In this document: positions 34,399-46,162 of the stretch, in pieces
Layout: each line of letters starts with the position of its first letter
How positions within the stretch are numbered: position 1 is the first letter of the stretch
Origin: Pezicula radicicola
Lineage: Eukaryota > Ascomycota > Leotiomycetes > Helotiales > Dermateaceae
NCBI GenBank assembly: GCA_003008705.1
Contig: PDUO01000002.1
Location: 142,898 to 206,897, forward strand
DNA length: 64,000 nt
Reading direction: 5' to 3'
Notes under the pieces: generated by a model
The model's database searches: none
The model's input: only the letters and a program-made list of their open reading frames with translations
Told to the model about the DNA's origin: nothing
Made by a program: the position numbers and the translations under genes

Positions 34399-35943
34399 AT
34401 GCCTTCAGCTACACCACAAACCTTACGAGTAGCGATTATCGGGGGCGGGCCAGGTGGTCTTGGAACCGCTATCGCATTATCAGCGCTCCCAAACGTTGAA
34501 GTTAACTTGTATGAACAAGCTCAGGAGTTACGGGAGGTTGGAGCTGGTATCAATATTGGATATAATTGTTGGAAGGTTCTTGAATTGCTTGGTGCTGCAG
34601 ATGGAGTTAAAGGTCATCTAGCTACCTCGACGATTCATCGGTACAACTTTCTAATCTCCAAGAAGTGAGCAATTTCTAATATAGATTTTGATAATTAGCA
34701 ATGGACTTACAGGGGCGGTTGTTGGTGTTTCTCCGAAGTCATCACTTCCTCCTCGGTACTTCTCACGACGTGTGAGAAGAACTCGGCTTCAAAGTTCCCT
34801 TGTAGCGCAAGTTCCTAAAGGAATGATTCAGTTGCGTAAGCGACTGGCCTCGCTCGAAGATCTTGGCATCGGTGGTGTGCGCCTTACTTTTGAGGATGGT
34901 AGCGAAGCAGTTGCAGACTTGGTCGTAGGTGGTGATGGTATCCGATCGGTTGTTAGACAGCATTTGTTTCCCGGGCATGAGATTCAATTCACAGGTCAGA
35001 ACTCCATCACTTCTAAGTTACTTGAGTTGAATTTTGACTAGGAACTACAATCTGGCGAACGCTTATCCCGTATTCTACTGTATCACACATTGCCAATATG
35101 GACGACTGTACAAACTGGTGGCATGGCCCAACAGGTCACTCCTATAACACGATTGTCGATGATCCTGCCGAGATAGCCGAGAAAGATCAACTATTTGAAA
35201 TCTCATGCAGAAGTGTTGTCGATCCCAAGTTTGTGACTGAAAAGAAATTCAGCTGGGGAGTTCCGGCTACGAACGAGAGAGTTCTATCGCACTTTACAGT
35301 TTGTGACCTTATCCATGCGATTCGCGTGAAGCTGACTGGCTGTAACAGAATTACGACTCTAGAGTTCAAGATTCGCTGAAACAGGTCCCAGAAGGACTGT
35401 GGAGGGAGTTCTCCGCTTTTGCTGGACCAAGGCTGAATACGCTGACTGGATGGGGAAAGATTGTGCTTATAGGAGACGCAAGCCACCCACTCTCTGGTAT
35501 GTGAATCATAGCAAGTGAAATTATATAGTACTAATTTTCATGGTGAAGGCGCATTTGGCTCAGGAGCAGCGTTTGCATTAGAAGATGGCTGGATTCTTGC
35601 ACGCGCAATCGAGCATACTCGTTCATCTTCTGACCCGATTGTAACCGCTCTGGAAATCTTTGATAAGATCCGTTCTCCGTACTACCATAGAATGTAAGTC
35701 TCTACACAATGTGAAGTTTTGCAAGTGAAGGTCTGAACAGTTCTTAGGTACGAATTCCTCGATCAGCAGAAAGAAAATATACAACGGGCTAAAGCCGCAG
35801 ATCCTGACCGCAGCTTCGATTCTAGTCTCGAGGCCAGAGTTCAGGCTTTTGGGGGAGAGGAAAAGATGGCTTGGATTTATCATAATGATATTGAGGATGT
35901 TTGGAGCAAGTATGTCGCTGAGGAGAAGAAAGTTCTCGTCTGA
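34399..35943 (+). CDS. FAD-dependent monooxygenase, salicylate hydroxylase-like
   Basis: Six exons (34399-34640, 34699-34994, 35042-35298, 35349-35496, 35549-35693, 35748-35943) keep one frame and give 427 residues. The N-terminal dinucleotide fold has VAIIGGGPGGLGTAIAL, and LREVGAGINIGYN is typical of the salicylate-hydroxylase/PHBH class. DLVVGGDGIRS carries the conserved DG motif contacting FAD and NADPH. GKIVLIGDASHPLS is the GD(A)xHP ribityl-binding motif, followed after an intron by AFGSGAAFALEDGW. These enzymes hydroxylate aromatic or related substrates in the cytosol. It lies upstream of two further flavoenzymes, pointing to oxidative tailoring or aromatic breakdown. All key motifs are intact. 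Confidence 0.87.
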
Positions 35944-36482
35944 AATTACCCCTATTCTAGAAAGTGGAGAATGAATAGAGTAGAGCTATAGTCCAAATGG
36001 TAGAAGCTAGACTTGGTTTTGCGTACAAACTATTATACTATTTACTGAATCCAGGATACTATAACTTTAACCCTTGATAATCAAATCAAGACACATTTTT
36101 GTATGTACCAGAATGATATATTTTTGCTTTGCATGCTAATTCGAACTCTCTACTCGCAAAATTAATAAAGCCATAGAACAGCGACGTCTACGATATAAGA
36201 CGTCGCAAGTGATGATAATTGACTTGCCCCAGTATAAAATAAGATAGATTTGTGGGGTGGTTAAAGAAATCGGGTCACAGACGATCTGCCTTGAACAATA
36301 CCTAACCCTATACTAATTCTTATCAGCTCCCACACAGCAAAACAAAAGTTAGAACTTTTAAACCGCTTCTACAATTCTTAAATCAAGATTATTTAAAGTT
36401 AGTCACAACTCTCCGACGTCTTCTAGAAGTTCTATACAGATGGTAACTGACCAAGAGGTTGACCCAAATATAGCCGCCCAAC
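35944..36482. other. Intergenic, no supported gene
   Basis: AT-rich spacer between two genes on the same strand. It includes a near-perfect local inverted motif around GACGTC (ACGACGTC.. at about 36181-36212). Confidence 0.55.
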
Positions 36483-38294
36483 ATGCATATATCCAGCATT
36501 TTGAAGACGTTCTTGCCGTGCAGCCTCCTCATCTCGCATGTACAAGCAGCGAGCATCTCAACTCCTCCATCTTCGAATATAACAACCGGATTGGACGATG
36601 AGCATGAAGATCTTTCCACATCCATCGATGCAGTTGGCATCTCAAAGCGTGTAAACGCGAACCCCGGGCTTCCAGTATCCAACCCAACAACATCATTCTG
36701 GCACAAATCTCCTCCCTTCCCCTTACTCACGCACACGCAATCCTCCAACCTCAAAAACTCAACAGACATCGTGGTAATTGGTTCCGGAATCACTGCAGCC
36801 AGTGTCGCATTTACGATCCTAGAAGAATGCAAAGCAACCGGTATTGAACGGGATATAATCATGCTTGAAGCACGAGATATCACCAGTGGAGCTACTGGTC
36901 GTAATGGTGGACATATCAAAACGGCACCATATGAACTTTATGCTGAGATGAAGGAGAAATTAAAATCGCATGAGAAGGCTAAGAAGAATGTTGATTTTCA
37001 GATGATGCACCTTCAGGTTCTGAATCATTTGGCGACGGAAATGAAATGGGATGAGGTGGCTGAATCGAGATTGGTTGATACCGTCGATCTTTTCTTTGAT
37101 CAGGATACTTTTGATGAGGCCAGGAAACAAGTTGACCTGCTGGAGAAGAATATACCAGAGCATAAGATGAGAGTTATGGGACCAAAAGAAGCAAGAGAGG
37201 TATGTAATTTGGATTATTCTTCTGACTGAGTATAAAGAGAGATAATTGACACGACTTTACTAGGAATTTGCCACGTCAAAAGCTGTCATAGGGGCAATAA
37301 GCTGGTCCCCGTCTGGTGCTCTATGGCCTTTCCGTCTCGTTACATCATGTCTCTCATACCTAGTGAAGACTTTCCCGTCTTTCACAATCGAAACCCACAC
37401 CCCAGCAACCGACATCACAATCACACGGGACCCAATACGACCATACCTCATACACACACCCCGAGGCAACATATCCGCCTCACAAATAATTCACGCAACA
37501 GAAGCATACTCAGCAAATCTCATCCCAGGTCTCCGTGGTAAAATCTTCCCACTCAGAGGCCATATGACGGCTCAAGAACAAGGGAAAGCCTTGTCTGAAA
37601 ATAGAGCCAGAACGATCGGTTCAAGAAGTTGGAGTTTCAATCATGAAAATGGTTTTGATTATCTTACTCAACGTCCAATTAGCCACGAAAGAAATCAGGA
37701 TGGTTGGGGGGCGGAGTATATGCTTGGTGGTGGACTTAGACTTGAGCCTGGAAGTGCAGCATGGGATGAGATTGGTGTGGCTGATGATGGAAGGTTGGTT
37801 CTTATTTCTTTGCTTCTGCCCTTCAAACTTCCCGGGGTTCTTTAGTGGTAGGCTTGGCTAACAGGTCATATAGCATGAACCAAGAAATTATCGGCTCTCT
37901 TAATAGAACCCTACCCGACGTCTTCGGCAAAGATCCTTGGGTGGGTATTCCAGACTACTCTCGAGTAAAGTCAGCATGGACTGGAATAATGGGATGGTCA
38001 GCCGATGGCTTCCCCTTTGTGGGCAAGTTAAGCCCATCGTTAACTGGGCGCAATGTCAGTGGTGAGTATATCGCAGCTGGTTATTCGGGTGAAGGTATGC
38101 CTCAAGCTTGGTTGAGTGGTGCAGCCGTTGGAATGATGGCACTTGGACGTGAGGATTTAGTATCGGCGGGAAGACCAGGACTCCCTACTGGGAGGGTTAG
38201 AGATTGGTTACCAGAGGAATTGAGGATTAGTGAGGAGCGGGTAAAGAAGGCTGATGCTACGGTGCTGTTGCTTGGCGACCCTGACGAGAATTAA
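36483..38294 (+). CDS. Secreted FAD-dependent oxidoreductase, DAO family
   Basis: Exons 36483-37199, 37264-37793 and 37865-38294 encode 558 residues. The start MHISSILKTFLPCSLLISHVQA is a signal peptide. TDIVVIGSGITAASVAF is the Rossmann FAD motif at about residue 100, followed by MLEARDITSGATGRNGGHI, the DAO-family signature. The C-terminal part has TGIMGWSADGFPFVGKL and EYIAAGYSGEGMPQAW, which close the FAD site. The family includes D-amino acid oxidase, sarcosine oxidase and related amine oxidases; fungal secreted members are mostly uncharacterised. About 0.3 kb separates its stop from the convergent BBE-like gene. Substrate unknown. Confidence 0.87.
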
Positions 38295-38635
38295 AGGAAG
38301 TTAGGCTGGAATATTTAAGGGAGCTTCGCTGTACGTACTCATTAATACAACATTTGATAGATTAAGTGAGCAAGTATTATTGTAAATATTGTCTGTACAT
38401 ACCATATTCCGCTCGCAGTAGAGATATTCGATTTCGGGTAGGAAGTAAGAGAAATAATAAAGGTAAAGAAGATACGGAAAACCAAATAAGCTACCAATAT
38501 AAGTACAGTATGTTCCTCCGATTATTTAGTTGCCCAGATTAAATAAGGTCTATTTATGTTTCGTTATCCATCCTAAGTACGCAGGAATAAGAGGGCAAGT
38601 AAGCTTATTGACCTCATACGCAAAACATGGCAGTC
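38295..38635. terminator. Shared 3' region of convergent genes
   Basis: About 340 bp between two stop codons in convergent orientation. It must hold both polyadenylation regions. AATAAT/AATAAA-like words occur (for example near 38452-38460). No gene seen. Confidence 0.4.
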
Positions 38636-40510
38636 TCAAGACTCCAGTTTGAAATACCCTGGCCACAACGTTCCAAACACATTGGTTGGATCATACTTCT
38701 CTTTAATTGCCTTCAGCCTCTTCTTATTAGCTTCTCCGTATCCGCCATACACATCCTCGTCCAAAGAAGCATAATTCATATAAATGAACTGATCATCAAG
38801 GCCCATCGACTTTCCCAGAGCGACACTTCGATTGACAAAACGATTAACAGTATTGATGACGACTGTATCATCGGACTCTAATGACCAACCCCAGATGAGA
38901 TTCATTACTACAAAGATAAATTTGTCAGTGTCGTAGTCAAGTATCTACTATTGTCAATGCGCACTTACTCATTAATGGTCCATTTTGACTAGTTATTCCA
39001 AGAGAATTGCCGCCGTTCTTCTGCATTTGTTCAATGATGTTAAGGGATATTGGCTGGAAGGCAAAAGTAGGAGCCAGTCCAGTGACATTTATAACAGAAT
39101 TTGATTCCTCAACGAAGATCTCCGTTATCTTAGCGATGAGGGTGGCATTATTTTTGAAAGTTACGGTTTTGAGTATCTCTCTGTCGAAAAGTGAAGTCAG
39201 ATGTGATGACCGTACTCTATTGGATTGAGCCTTGTACATACCGAGAAAATGTAGTCTGATTCAACTCGACTGCCAAGGTCGACATGTTTGCAATACTTGT
39301 CGCATCCCCCAGGCTTGGAATAGCCGAAAGCTCGTCGAAGATCGCTGGGTTGGGTGTAGGTTTTCCGTACGCAGGCCCAGAGACACCAACATAGCCCCCC
39401 AGAGCAGGAGAGTACACATAAGCAATATACAAGTGAGCATAGTTATCTGTGGGAGCTGCTTCAACAAAGTTCGAGAAGGCGTTACCCAGAGAGATGTTTG
39501 TTGCCATGGAATAATATCGACTCCCACCCCATAATAGGCCCTGATCAAAGGAAGCCAAGTCAAATCTCGAGACTACACCGAAGTTTGTCCCAGATCCACC
39601 ACGTAAGGCCCAGTAAAGATCCGGATGAGAGTCCACCGAGGCGTTGACAATACTACCATCCGCAAGAACGACCTTCATAAATTTAGTACTATGCTGAGTT
39701 TCAGACTCTATTGGTTGCTTACCTCGTAGTTACGGACATTGTCGCATGCCCAGCCGAATCTTCCAGAGAAATAGGAAATCCCCCCTGCCATCACAAGATA
39801 AGTATTCATGTCCTAATTCAATATAGTACTTTTGTCACTCACCTCCCAATGTCAAGCCTCCCGTGCCTACTCCAGCCTCTCTCCCTCCAACAACGGAAAC
39901 ATTGAGTGCATCTAAGCTGGAATAAACATCGTACCAAGTGTTTCCAGGACCAACACTTGCTGTCTGTCTATCTGCACTCAACTTGACCATATTCAGCGGC
40001 GCTAAATTAATCAGAATACCGTTCTGAATACTCGAACCACCTGCAAAAGCAGCATGTCCACCGCTCTTGACAGCAAAGGGACATTGTGTGAAGTTGGAGA
40101 CTTGAATCACAGTTGATATTGCTTTTGCTGAAGTCACGTCTACTCGGCATGCTGGTACCACCTCTTGTTGCTGCTCGGACCAATAGGCAAGGGGCTGATA
40201 ATTGGCCTGTCCTACTTGTGTCACATTGCCAGGAATTACGATTGGCAGTATCGAACACTATGTTTCTTACTATGATTAGCACAGGCTCCATACTTGTTTG
40301 CGAACCTGGACTTTCTCGACTCACCGCACGTTGACAAGTGCTCAGATGACCCTCTTCAGAATCCAGCTCGGTGATGCGTGAATGGACCGGACGGCTGAAT
40401 TCCTTGAAGCCGCGTGCTTGAGGATCTGAAAGTAATTGATCGAGGGAGGTGCTGGAGTCAGACGACACCAGCAATGGAAACAAACCAACAAAAAGAATGA
40501 CCAAGTACAT
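38636..40510 (-). CDS. Secreted FAD-linked oxidase, berberine bridge enzyme-like
   Basis: The start at 40510 encodes a signal peptide (MYLVILFVGLFPLLVSSDS). An intron with donor GTGAGT links to CSILPIVIPGNVTQVGQ. The PCMH-type FAD domain shows FAVKSGGHAAFAGGS, whose His normally carries the covalent flavin, and GREAGVGTGGLTLGGG, where bi-covalent members would have Cys; here it is absent, so single-covalent attachment is predicted. SHPDLYWALRGGSGTNFGVV follows. The C-terminal BBE domain has YMNYASLDEDVYGG and YDPTNVFGTLWPGYF. Several Asn glycosylation sequons fit secretion. Five or so short introns are required. In fungal clusters such enzymes oxidise alcohols or close rings. The gene appears intact. 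Confidence 0.88.
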
Positions 40511-41086
40511 CGTTTATTTGCATGTGTTGAAAACTATTGGAAGTTTTGGGGGAACCAATGCACAATAAGCACGGCAAATGCCCATGGGAGCCTTCAATTT
40601 ATGTACAATTCCTTTTTGTTTCCATGAGCTCCGGATGCTCACATTACCATAGGATTGGTGGACGTATGTTTACTAAGCGGGAGCGCCTTTTACGTTTACT
40701 TCGGAATATTGGCATACCGGTACTGCGAAAAATAAGGGCAGCACTAGGTACTGGATTTTCTACCAATAGATAGCTAGTACTGTACGCTCGACGGCCAGAG
40801 GACAGGAGCTGCCGCCTTGTCATACAAAAATTAGTACCCCGCAGTCGTCATCTTTCCCTGGCCCTTAAGATGCTATTATAGCTCGCTTAATTTTCAATAA
40901 AGTTAAACCTAACTACTCTCGCAGGACTCAGGAGAGTTGGTTCTATTCAATTTTATATCACAAGTGGGGTAGGTGAAACTGAAGTCAATTGGAGGTAGTC
41001 TTTCCGTAGTCAATAACATAGTTCTTTGCATCCATGTCTCTTCATCTAGTAGTTGATTATGCCCATCATTTCCTATCCATATAACA
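40511..41086. other. Intergenic, no supported gene
   Basis: Upstream of the BBE-like gene and downstream of the zinc finger gene. Only short random frames. Confidence 0.55.
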
Positions 41087-41596
41087 TTATCTTCTACGCT
41101 TCGATCCTATCTTCTTATAATTTTTAATATCAACAGCACTACCCTCCAAAGAATCCCTCCTCTGTCTATAAGCCGGGTAGAAGCTCTTCAAACGTACACT
41201 CCATTCAACAATATCAATATCTTCATTCATCTCCACCTCCCTATCAACCAAACAAATCTCCTTCCACTCTTCCATTACATATACCTTCTCACATCCAGGA
41301 TTAGCACAAGCGAATCTGAAATCCACACAATTTTTTACGAAATGTGCTCCTTCAACGTGAACCTCAAGGTAGGCTTCCGATGCGAATCGCTTGTGGCACA
41401 TAGGACATGCGTGTGGGAACTCGGGGTCGAGGGCATTCTTAAGGCGCTTGCGATGATGTGATTTACATGAGAAGACGTAGATTCGTGGTTCCATATAAAT
41501 GCAGTGTTCTAATTTGATGTGCTGTCTCAAGTCGGCGCTGACGATGTATTTCTTATTGCACACGGGGCAAAAGAATGCGAAGGCTGAATTTGACAT
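41087..41596 (-). CDS. Small C2H2 zinc finger protein
   Basis: A single-exon frame of 169 residues. Two C2H2 fingers are evident: one from residue 10 (CPVC, then twelve residues to HIKLEHC) and another from about residue 64 (CPMCHKRF, SEAYLEVHVEGAH). A further CANPGC pair with no clear histidines lies near residue 96. The C-terminus is Lys/Arg-rich (KNYKKIGSKRRR), possibly nuclear-localising. Such short proteins are common in Leotiomycetes and function is not known; nucleic-acid binding is likely from the fold. Confidence 0.7.
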   Translation of the reverse strand: MSNSAFAFFCPVCNKKYIVSADLRQHIKLEHCIYMEPRIYVFSCKSHHRKRLKNALDPEFPHACPMCHKRFASEAYLEVHVEGAHFVKNCVDFRFACANPGCEKVYVMEEWKEICLVDREVEMNEDIDIVEWSVRLKSFYPAYRQRRDSLEGSAVDIKNYKKIGSKRRR

Positions 41597-42254
41597 TTCG
41601 TGAAGGTGTTGTCAGAAGGTATATGCTGGATTTGTATTTCGGTATTGGTAATTCGTAATATTGGATTGTGTTAAGGTTGAGAACTGTTCCTATCAGTCGA
41701 ATTATGTTGATCCGTCTCTGGGGAAGTTTGGAAGATTTTATATACCAAGAAGCATAAGTTCTGCTCTGCATACATCGTCTTAGTTAAGTTGAGGTGTGTC
41801 TTATTTTCAAGGTGCAATAAACAAAGAAGTATGAATGCATGGGTTTGGTCAAAGTATGATTATTTCCTTTGTTTGTGTTGACAATTGGGGCTCTGAGCCA
41901 TAGTTTCTTTGTCATCGAGGGAACAAAGACCAACAGCATGACGCAGTGTATTGAATCGTCATTTTCAGTCAGTTTATGAATCCTCTGGTTGAATATTTTC
42001 AGGGCAAATGGAGCATTGGAAGCTACTCTGCGGAAAAGATAATTATCGGTCAAAAAGTTCATGCAATGCAAGTATGTAGTTTCTCTGTATTTAATTTATA
42101 TACAGATAATAATGTACAAGTAATAGAAATTAACCAAGTCTAATATTTCGCCCAAAGTGGCCAAGAGCAAATACCCCTTGTTTCAAATAATAAACACAGA
42201 ATCGAAATCCACTCCAACTCGCGCAGAAGTTGCTCAAGGTCCATTCCAAACCGC
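41597..42254. other. Intergenic, no supported gene
   Basis: Lies between the zinc finger gene start and the polygalacturonase stop. The frames seen are short and unconvincing. Confidence 0.55.
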
Positions 42255-43451
42255 TTAACAAGAAGCGCCAGACCCAGAAGGAATGTTCTTGCAGGCAGAG
42301 CTTGTCTTTCCACCAGTCGAGCTGACACCAGTCCACTTCCAGCCACTGCAAGCATCAGAGGCACACAGAAGATAGACGTTAGTAGCACTGCTCTCGACAG
42401 TACCTTTGACATTGCTCAAAGTCAAGCCAGTGATTGGTACGCCAGCAGTGGGTGTTCCCGTAGCACCTCCATTAAGGTAGTCCTGCTCGACTACAATACC
42501 GTACTTTGTAATGCCACTGAAAGTGATGTCAGAGTAAGTAACACCACTAACGGATCCGGTTGTTCCCGAGTTGGTCTTGACACGGACAGCATTCTGGGAG
42601 TTTGTGATTGAGGAGGAAGAAATGGTGATGTTGGAAACGGTGTTATCTGTGCGTCCACCAACAGAGCCAATGGAGAGACCATGACCTCCCGTGCAGGTTC
42701 CCTTGGTGAATGTGATGTTCTGGATGCACGTCAGTAATAAGAAACAGAGAGAACCAGCAGTACGTGGTCAGCTTACGGTTCCAGAGTTGATAGCTAGGCA
42801 ATCATCTTGATTGGAAATGTTGGCCCCAGTAATATATACACCAGTAGAGCTAGCGACATCAAAAGCATCAGTGTTGGTTGCTGCAGTGGATGTGACGCCA
42901 GTATTTCCAGCTGAGTTATCGACTGTAATGCCAGCGATGGTGACAGTAGTAGCATCATTGATGCTCATAACTTGACGAGGAGAGTTTTGGAAGTAGAGAC
43001 CAGTAATGCTTGATGAGATTAACTTCTCAATAGCAAAGAAGTTCGGCTTGGTTTTTCCGCCGTTCGATCCCTTGCCATCCCACCATCGTGCTCCATCACC
43101 CTTAAAGTAAGCACCCGATGCTGCGGTAACAGTGATGTCGGTACCACCAATCTCAACCAATGGGCCGGACCATTCTTCGTAGCCGAAGGTGGTAGTACCT
43201 TCGAAGATAACGTGAGTACCCTTGTTAAGACCGGAAAGGTTAAGAGTGGTTCCAGATGGGACTGGGATTGCGTTGAGGACAATGGTAGAGCAAAGAGTCT
43301 TGGACTTGGAAACAGATGCGGCGTTGGTGAAGGTGCATGTTGTAGCACGGTCCTCAAGCTTGGCGGCTGGAGTTGGTGCTGGAGCAGCTGGAGCGGCGAT
43401 GGCCAAACTAGCAGTGGCAAGTACTGCCAGAGCAGAAGAGATACGGACCAT
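42255..43451 (-). CDS. Secreted endopolygalacturonase (GH28)
   Basis: Exon 1 (43451-42777) and exon 2 (42719-42255) with a 57-nt intron (GTAAGC..CCAG) encode 379 residues. A signal peptide ([20 protein letters not shown]) and Ala/Pro-rich propeptide precede a mature start after LEDRA. The right-handed beta-helix carries the GH28 active-site motifs: [25 protein letters not shown] and RVK (the usual RIK with Val). Cysteines at the C-terminus ([14 protein letters not shown]) match the family's disulfides. It hydrolyses alpha-1,4-galacturonan in plant pectin outside the cell. It is divergently transcribed from a pectin methylesterase 1.27 kb away. Family membership is certain; the specific isozyme is not assigned. 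Confidence 0.95.
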
Positions 43452-43590
43452 CTTGATGATCTTGACTGGATAAAGAATGAATGGTAGTTGGTGGTAACCT
43501 GATCAAGATTCAAAAGGCAGAAACAAGGAAGTAAAGACTGTGGGGACCTGTTGAGGATGGTGAGAGTAGAATTCTGGGCGCCAAGTACTG

Positions 43591-43596
43591 TTTATA
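43591..43596 (-). promoter_or_regulatory. TATA-like box of polygalacturonase gene
   Basis: TATAAA on the minus strand about 140 bp upstream of the start codon at 43451. Confidence 0.45.
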
Positions 43597-44498
43597 TCCT
43601 CATTATTGCAACGGGTGCTTTGCCTTAATCAGGCCATACTGACGCACTTCCACTGCGGTTTCCATGTCTAATCTCATTATAAAATCACATAACTATATCT
43701 CAACCAGACTAATGGACGGTGTAGGGGGAGAGAGACAGGATACGAAAGGATTCCATCTCCTGAACTAAACCTTGAAGTGGACAGAAATGGATGAAATATT
43801 TCCGGATTAACCGTCATAGCGAAAGACGAGAGACGTTCAAGTGTGGCGTCAAACTTCTGGACTATTCGCAGGCTCCTCGCTTCCTCCAATAATGACCCAA
43901 TCCGTACACCGCGTGCGATCTCATCATCTCTAAGCTCGTGTATGATGAATCCCAAGGATAGAAGAGCAAGTGGATCTCTCAGGGCTGAAAAGACCCTTCA
44001 TGACTGGGACACTTTCACATTAACGCCGCAGCTGAGATGTCGGTAATGATAGGGGCTCGCTTAGTAGGATCTCGGCGATGCTTGCGTTGTGGCACAGACT
44101 TCGTACTTCGGCGTCTTCGCGGGTTTGAGTTTCAACTCTATTAGAGTAGCTTAATTAACTTAAGCTTCTGCATGGGTTGACGACAGGACATATTTTTCCG
44201 TCTGCCAATTTGATCTCATTTTCTTCTTAGATCCATTGCTTAATCCGTTCCTATAAACCACTTACCGAACCATACCCAGAGTGCTTAACTCTAGACTTCG
44301 GACCTGCGGGATAGGAATGAAGCGTCGCCGAGGCCATTAGCAGCGGGAGGGGCCACTCCCAGGTCGATGTACTGCCTAGCGAGATCTCCCATGCCGGAAA
44401 ATATATTGTGTCCCAGTTCCTACGGCAAGATCCGATGATGTCCAGAGCTGAAAGTGGTGCTTTTCATAGTTCTTCGTACTTTCGCACTCTACAAGCAA

Positions 44499-44504
44499 TA
44501 TAAA
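44499..44504 (+). promoter_or_regulatory. TATA-like box of pectin methylesterase gene
   Basis: TATAAA about 214 bp upstream of the start codon at 44718, within a sequence AGCAATATAAATCACG. Confidence 0.35.
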
Positions 44505-44717
44505 TCACGAACAATGCCAAGTGGGCTGTGTATCAGGGTTGTCCTTAGGTGAAAGTGAATTCTCCCATCACCCCGACTGCCGGTACGGTAAGCTTTCCAT
44601 ATCCCGCAGGCTGTACTTGTACATAAGGAAAGGTCAGTTCCATCAATTATTTCTTATCCAACCAATTTGGTACACGCTCTTTTGACCACTCTTCTTCGTA
44701 TCATTCTTTTGTACAAG

Positions 44718-45832
44718 ATGCTGGCTCTTCCATCCTTATTGTTAGCTCTCCTGCCTGTTGTGTTGGCAGGCACCAGAACGACTGCTCCTTCTGGATGTCT
44801 CGTAGTTTCGAAATCACCCAGCAGCGGTCAATACTCCACCGTAAGTCATTCTCATCTAACCGTACAACGATAATGGTAAACTAATTCCACTTTAGGTCCA
44901 AAAAGCTGTCAGCGCTCTCAGTGTCTCTTCCACCACAGCTCAATGTATCTTCATCGAGTCCGGTACCTACAGTGAACAAGTCTACATCACAGCCCGCAAG
45001 GCTCAACTAACCATCTATGGTGAAACAACGGAAACTGGCTCCTACACCAGTAATACTGTGACCATCACTCACAGCGCTGCTCTCGCCAACTCAGCCAGTG
45101 ACGATGCTACAGCTACCGTTCGTAACTGGGCTGCTAATACCAAGTTCTATAACTTAAACATCGTCAACACGTAAGTTTCTATCCTCACTTATTCGTACCA
45201 ATTCTTCAAGACAATGCTAATACAATGACAGTTACGGACAAGCCGCCACCAACGGCCAAGCTCTCGCCATCTCAGCATCAGCATCCGGTCAAGGCTACTA
45301 CGGCTGTGTCTTCTCCTCCTTCCAAGACACCGTCCTCGCAGAAACCGGTCTCCAAGTCTACGCACAATGCGAGATCATCGGCGCTGTCGACTTCATCTTC
45401 GGACAAACTGCTCAAGCCTGGTTCCACAAAGTCGATATCCGAGTTCTACCCACCTCATTCGGAACCATCACAGCTTCAGGACGTGACTCTTCAAGCTCAG
45501 CATCTATCTATGTTATTAACAAGAGTACTATTGCAGCTAAGAGTGGGTCGACTGTTACTGCTGGATCTTATTATCTTGGTCGTCCTTGGGAACCATATGC
45601 GAGGGTTGTTGTGCAGGATACTACGATGACGGCTGTTATTAATAGTGCTGGATGGACTCCTTGGTCTTCTTCTGAGAGTACTGCTAATGTTGTTTTTGAG
45701 GAGTATGAAAATACTGGTACTGGTGCTAGTGGTACTCGCAAGATTGGAACTAAGATCTCGGCTCCTGTTACTATTGCTAGCGTACTTGGTAGTGGTTATG
45801 CTAGCTGGGTTGATGCTAACTATGTTGATTAG
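44718..45832 (+). CDS. Secreted pectin methylesterase (CE8)
   Basis: Exons 44718-44840, 44896-45170 and 45232-45832 give 332 residues. MLALPSLLLALLPVVLAG is a signal peptide. The beta-helix has the CE8 motifs in order: GQALAISASA, FSSFQDTVLAE (catalytic-region QDT), DFIFGQTAQAWF (with the nucleophilic Asp) and YLGRPWEPYARVV (the conserved GRPW). It removes methyl esters from homogalacturonan, making it a substrate for the adjacent polygalacturonase. All catalytic motifs are intact and the length is normal for fungal members. An earlier Met at 44667 is in frame but would spoil the signal peptide, so 44718 is chosen. Confidence 0.95.
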
Positions 45833-46162
45833 ATGGTATGGGATGGTGTGCTGAGGATAGTTGGGGATAATGGAGACATATTGGGGTAATTCCTAATACT
45901 ACTGAAGCTGAGTACTTGTTCTGAGCTTCAGTTCGCTTCTTATATCGCACTTTTCATTCGTATATGCTTATTAAATATATATATTTACTGTACATAAGAC
46001 CTACATCTTAATCCAACGCTGTACACTATCTGGTATCTCGTTATCGTCTTGCTAGTAGAAACAGCCAAGCCCATAAATTCGTATAAAACTGTCATAATTA
46101 TGATCATATCAGTCATAAACAAGATGGGTATGGTCTCAATGGTTCTCACCACAGCAGTTCCA
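45833..46162. terminator. Shared 3' region of convergent genes
   Basis: Lies between the stops of the methylesterase and the purine permease. AT-rich (TTAAATATATATATTTA near 45970). No gene seen. Confidence 0.4.

Larger units (their letters stand above)
43452..44717. promoter_or_regulatory. Shared divergent upstream region of the two pectinase genes
   Basis: A 1.27-kb gap between head-to-head genes for two enzymes acting on the same polymer. Each end has its own TATA-like box. No coding frame is supported. Confidence 0.5.

Noticed and set aside
36389..36919. 176-codon frame antisense to the DAO gene
   Set aside because: Lies opposite a well-supported exon with signal peptide and FAD motif; a shadow of that gene.
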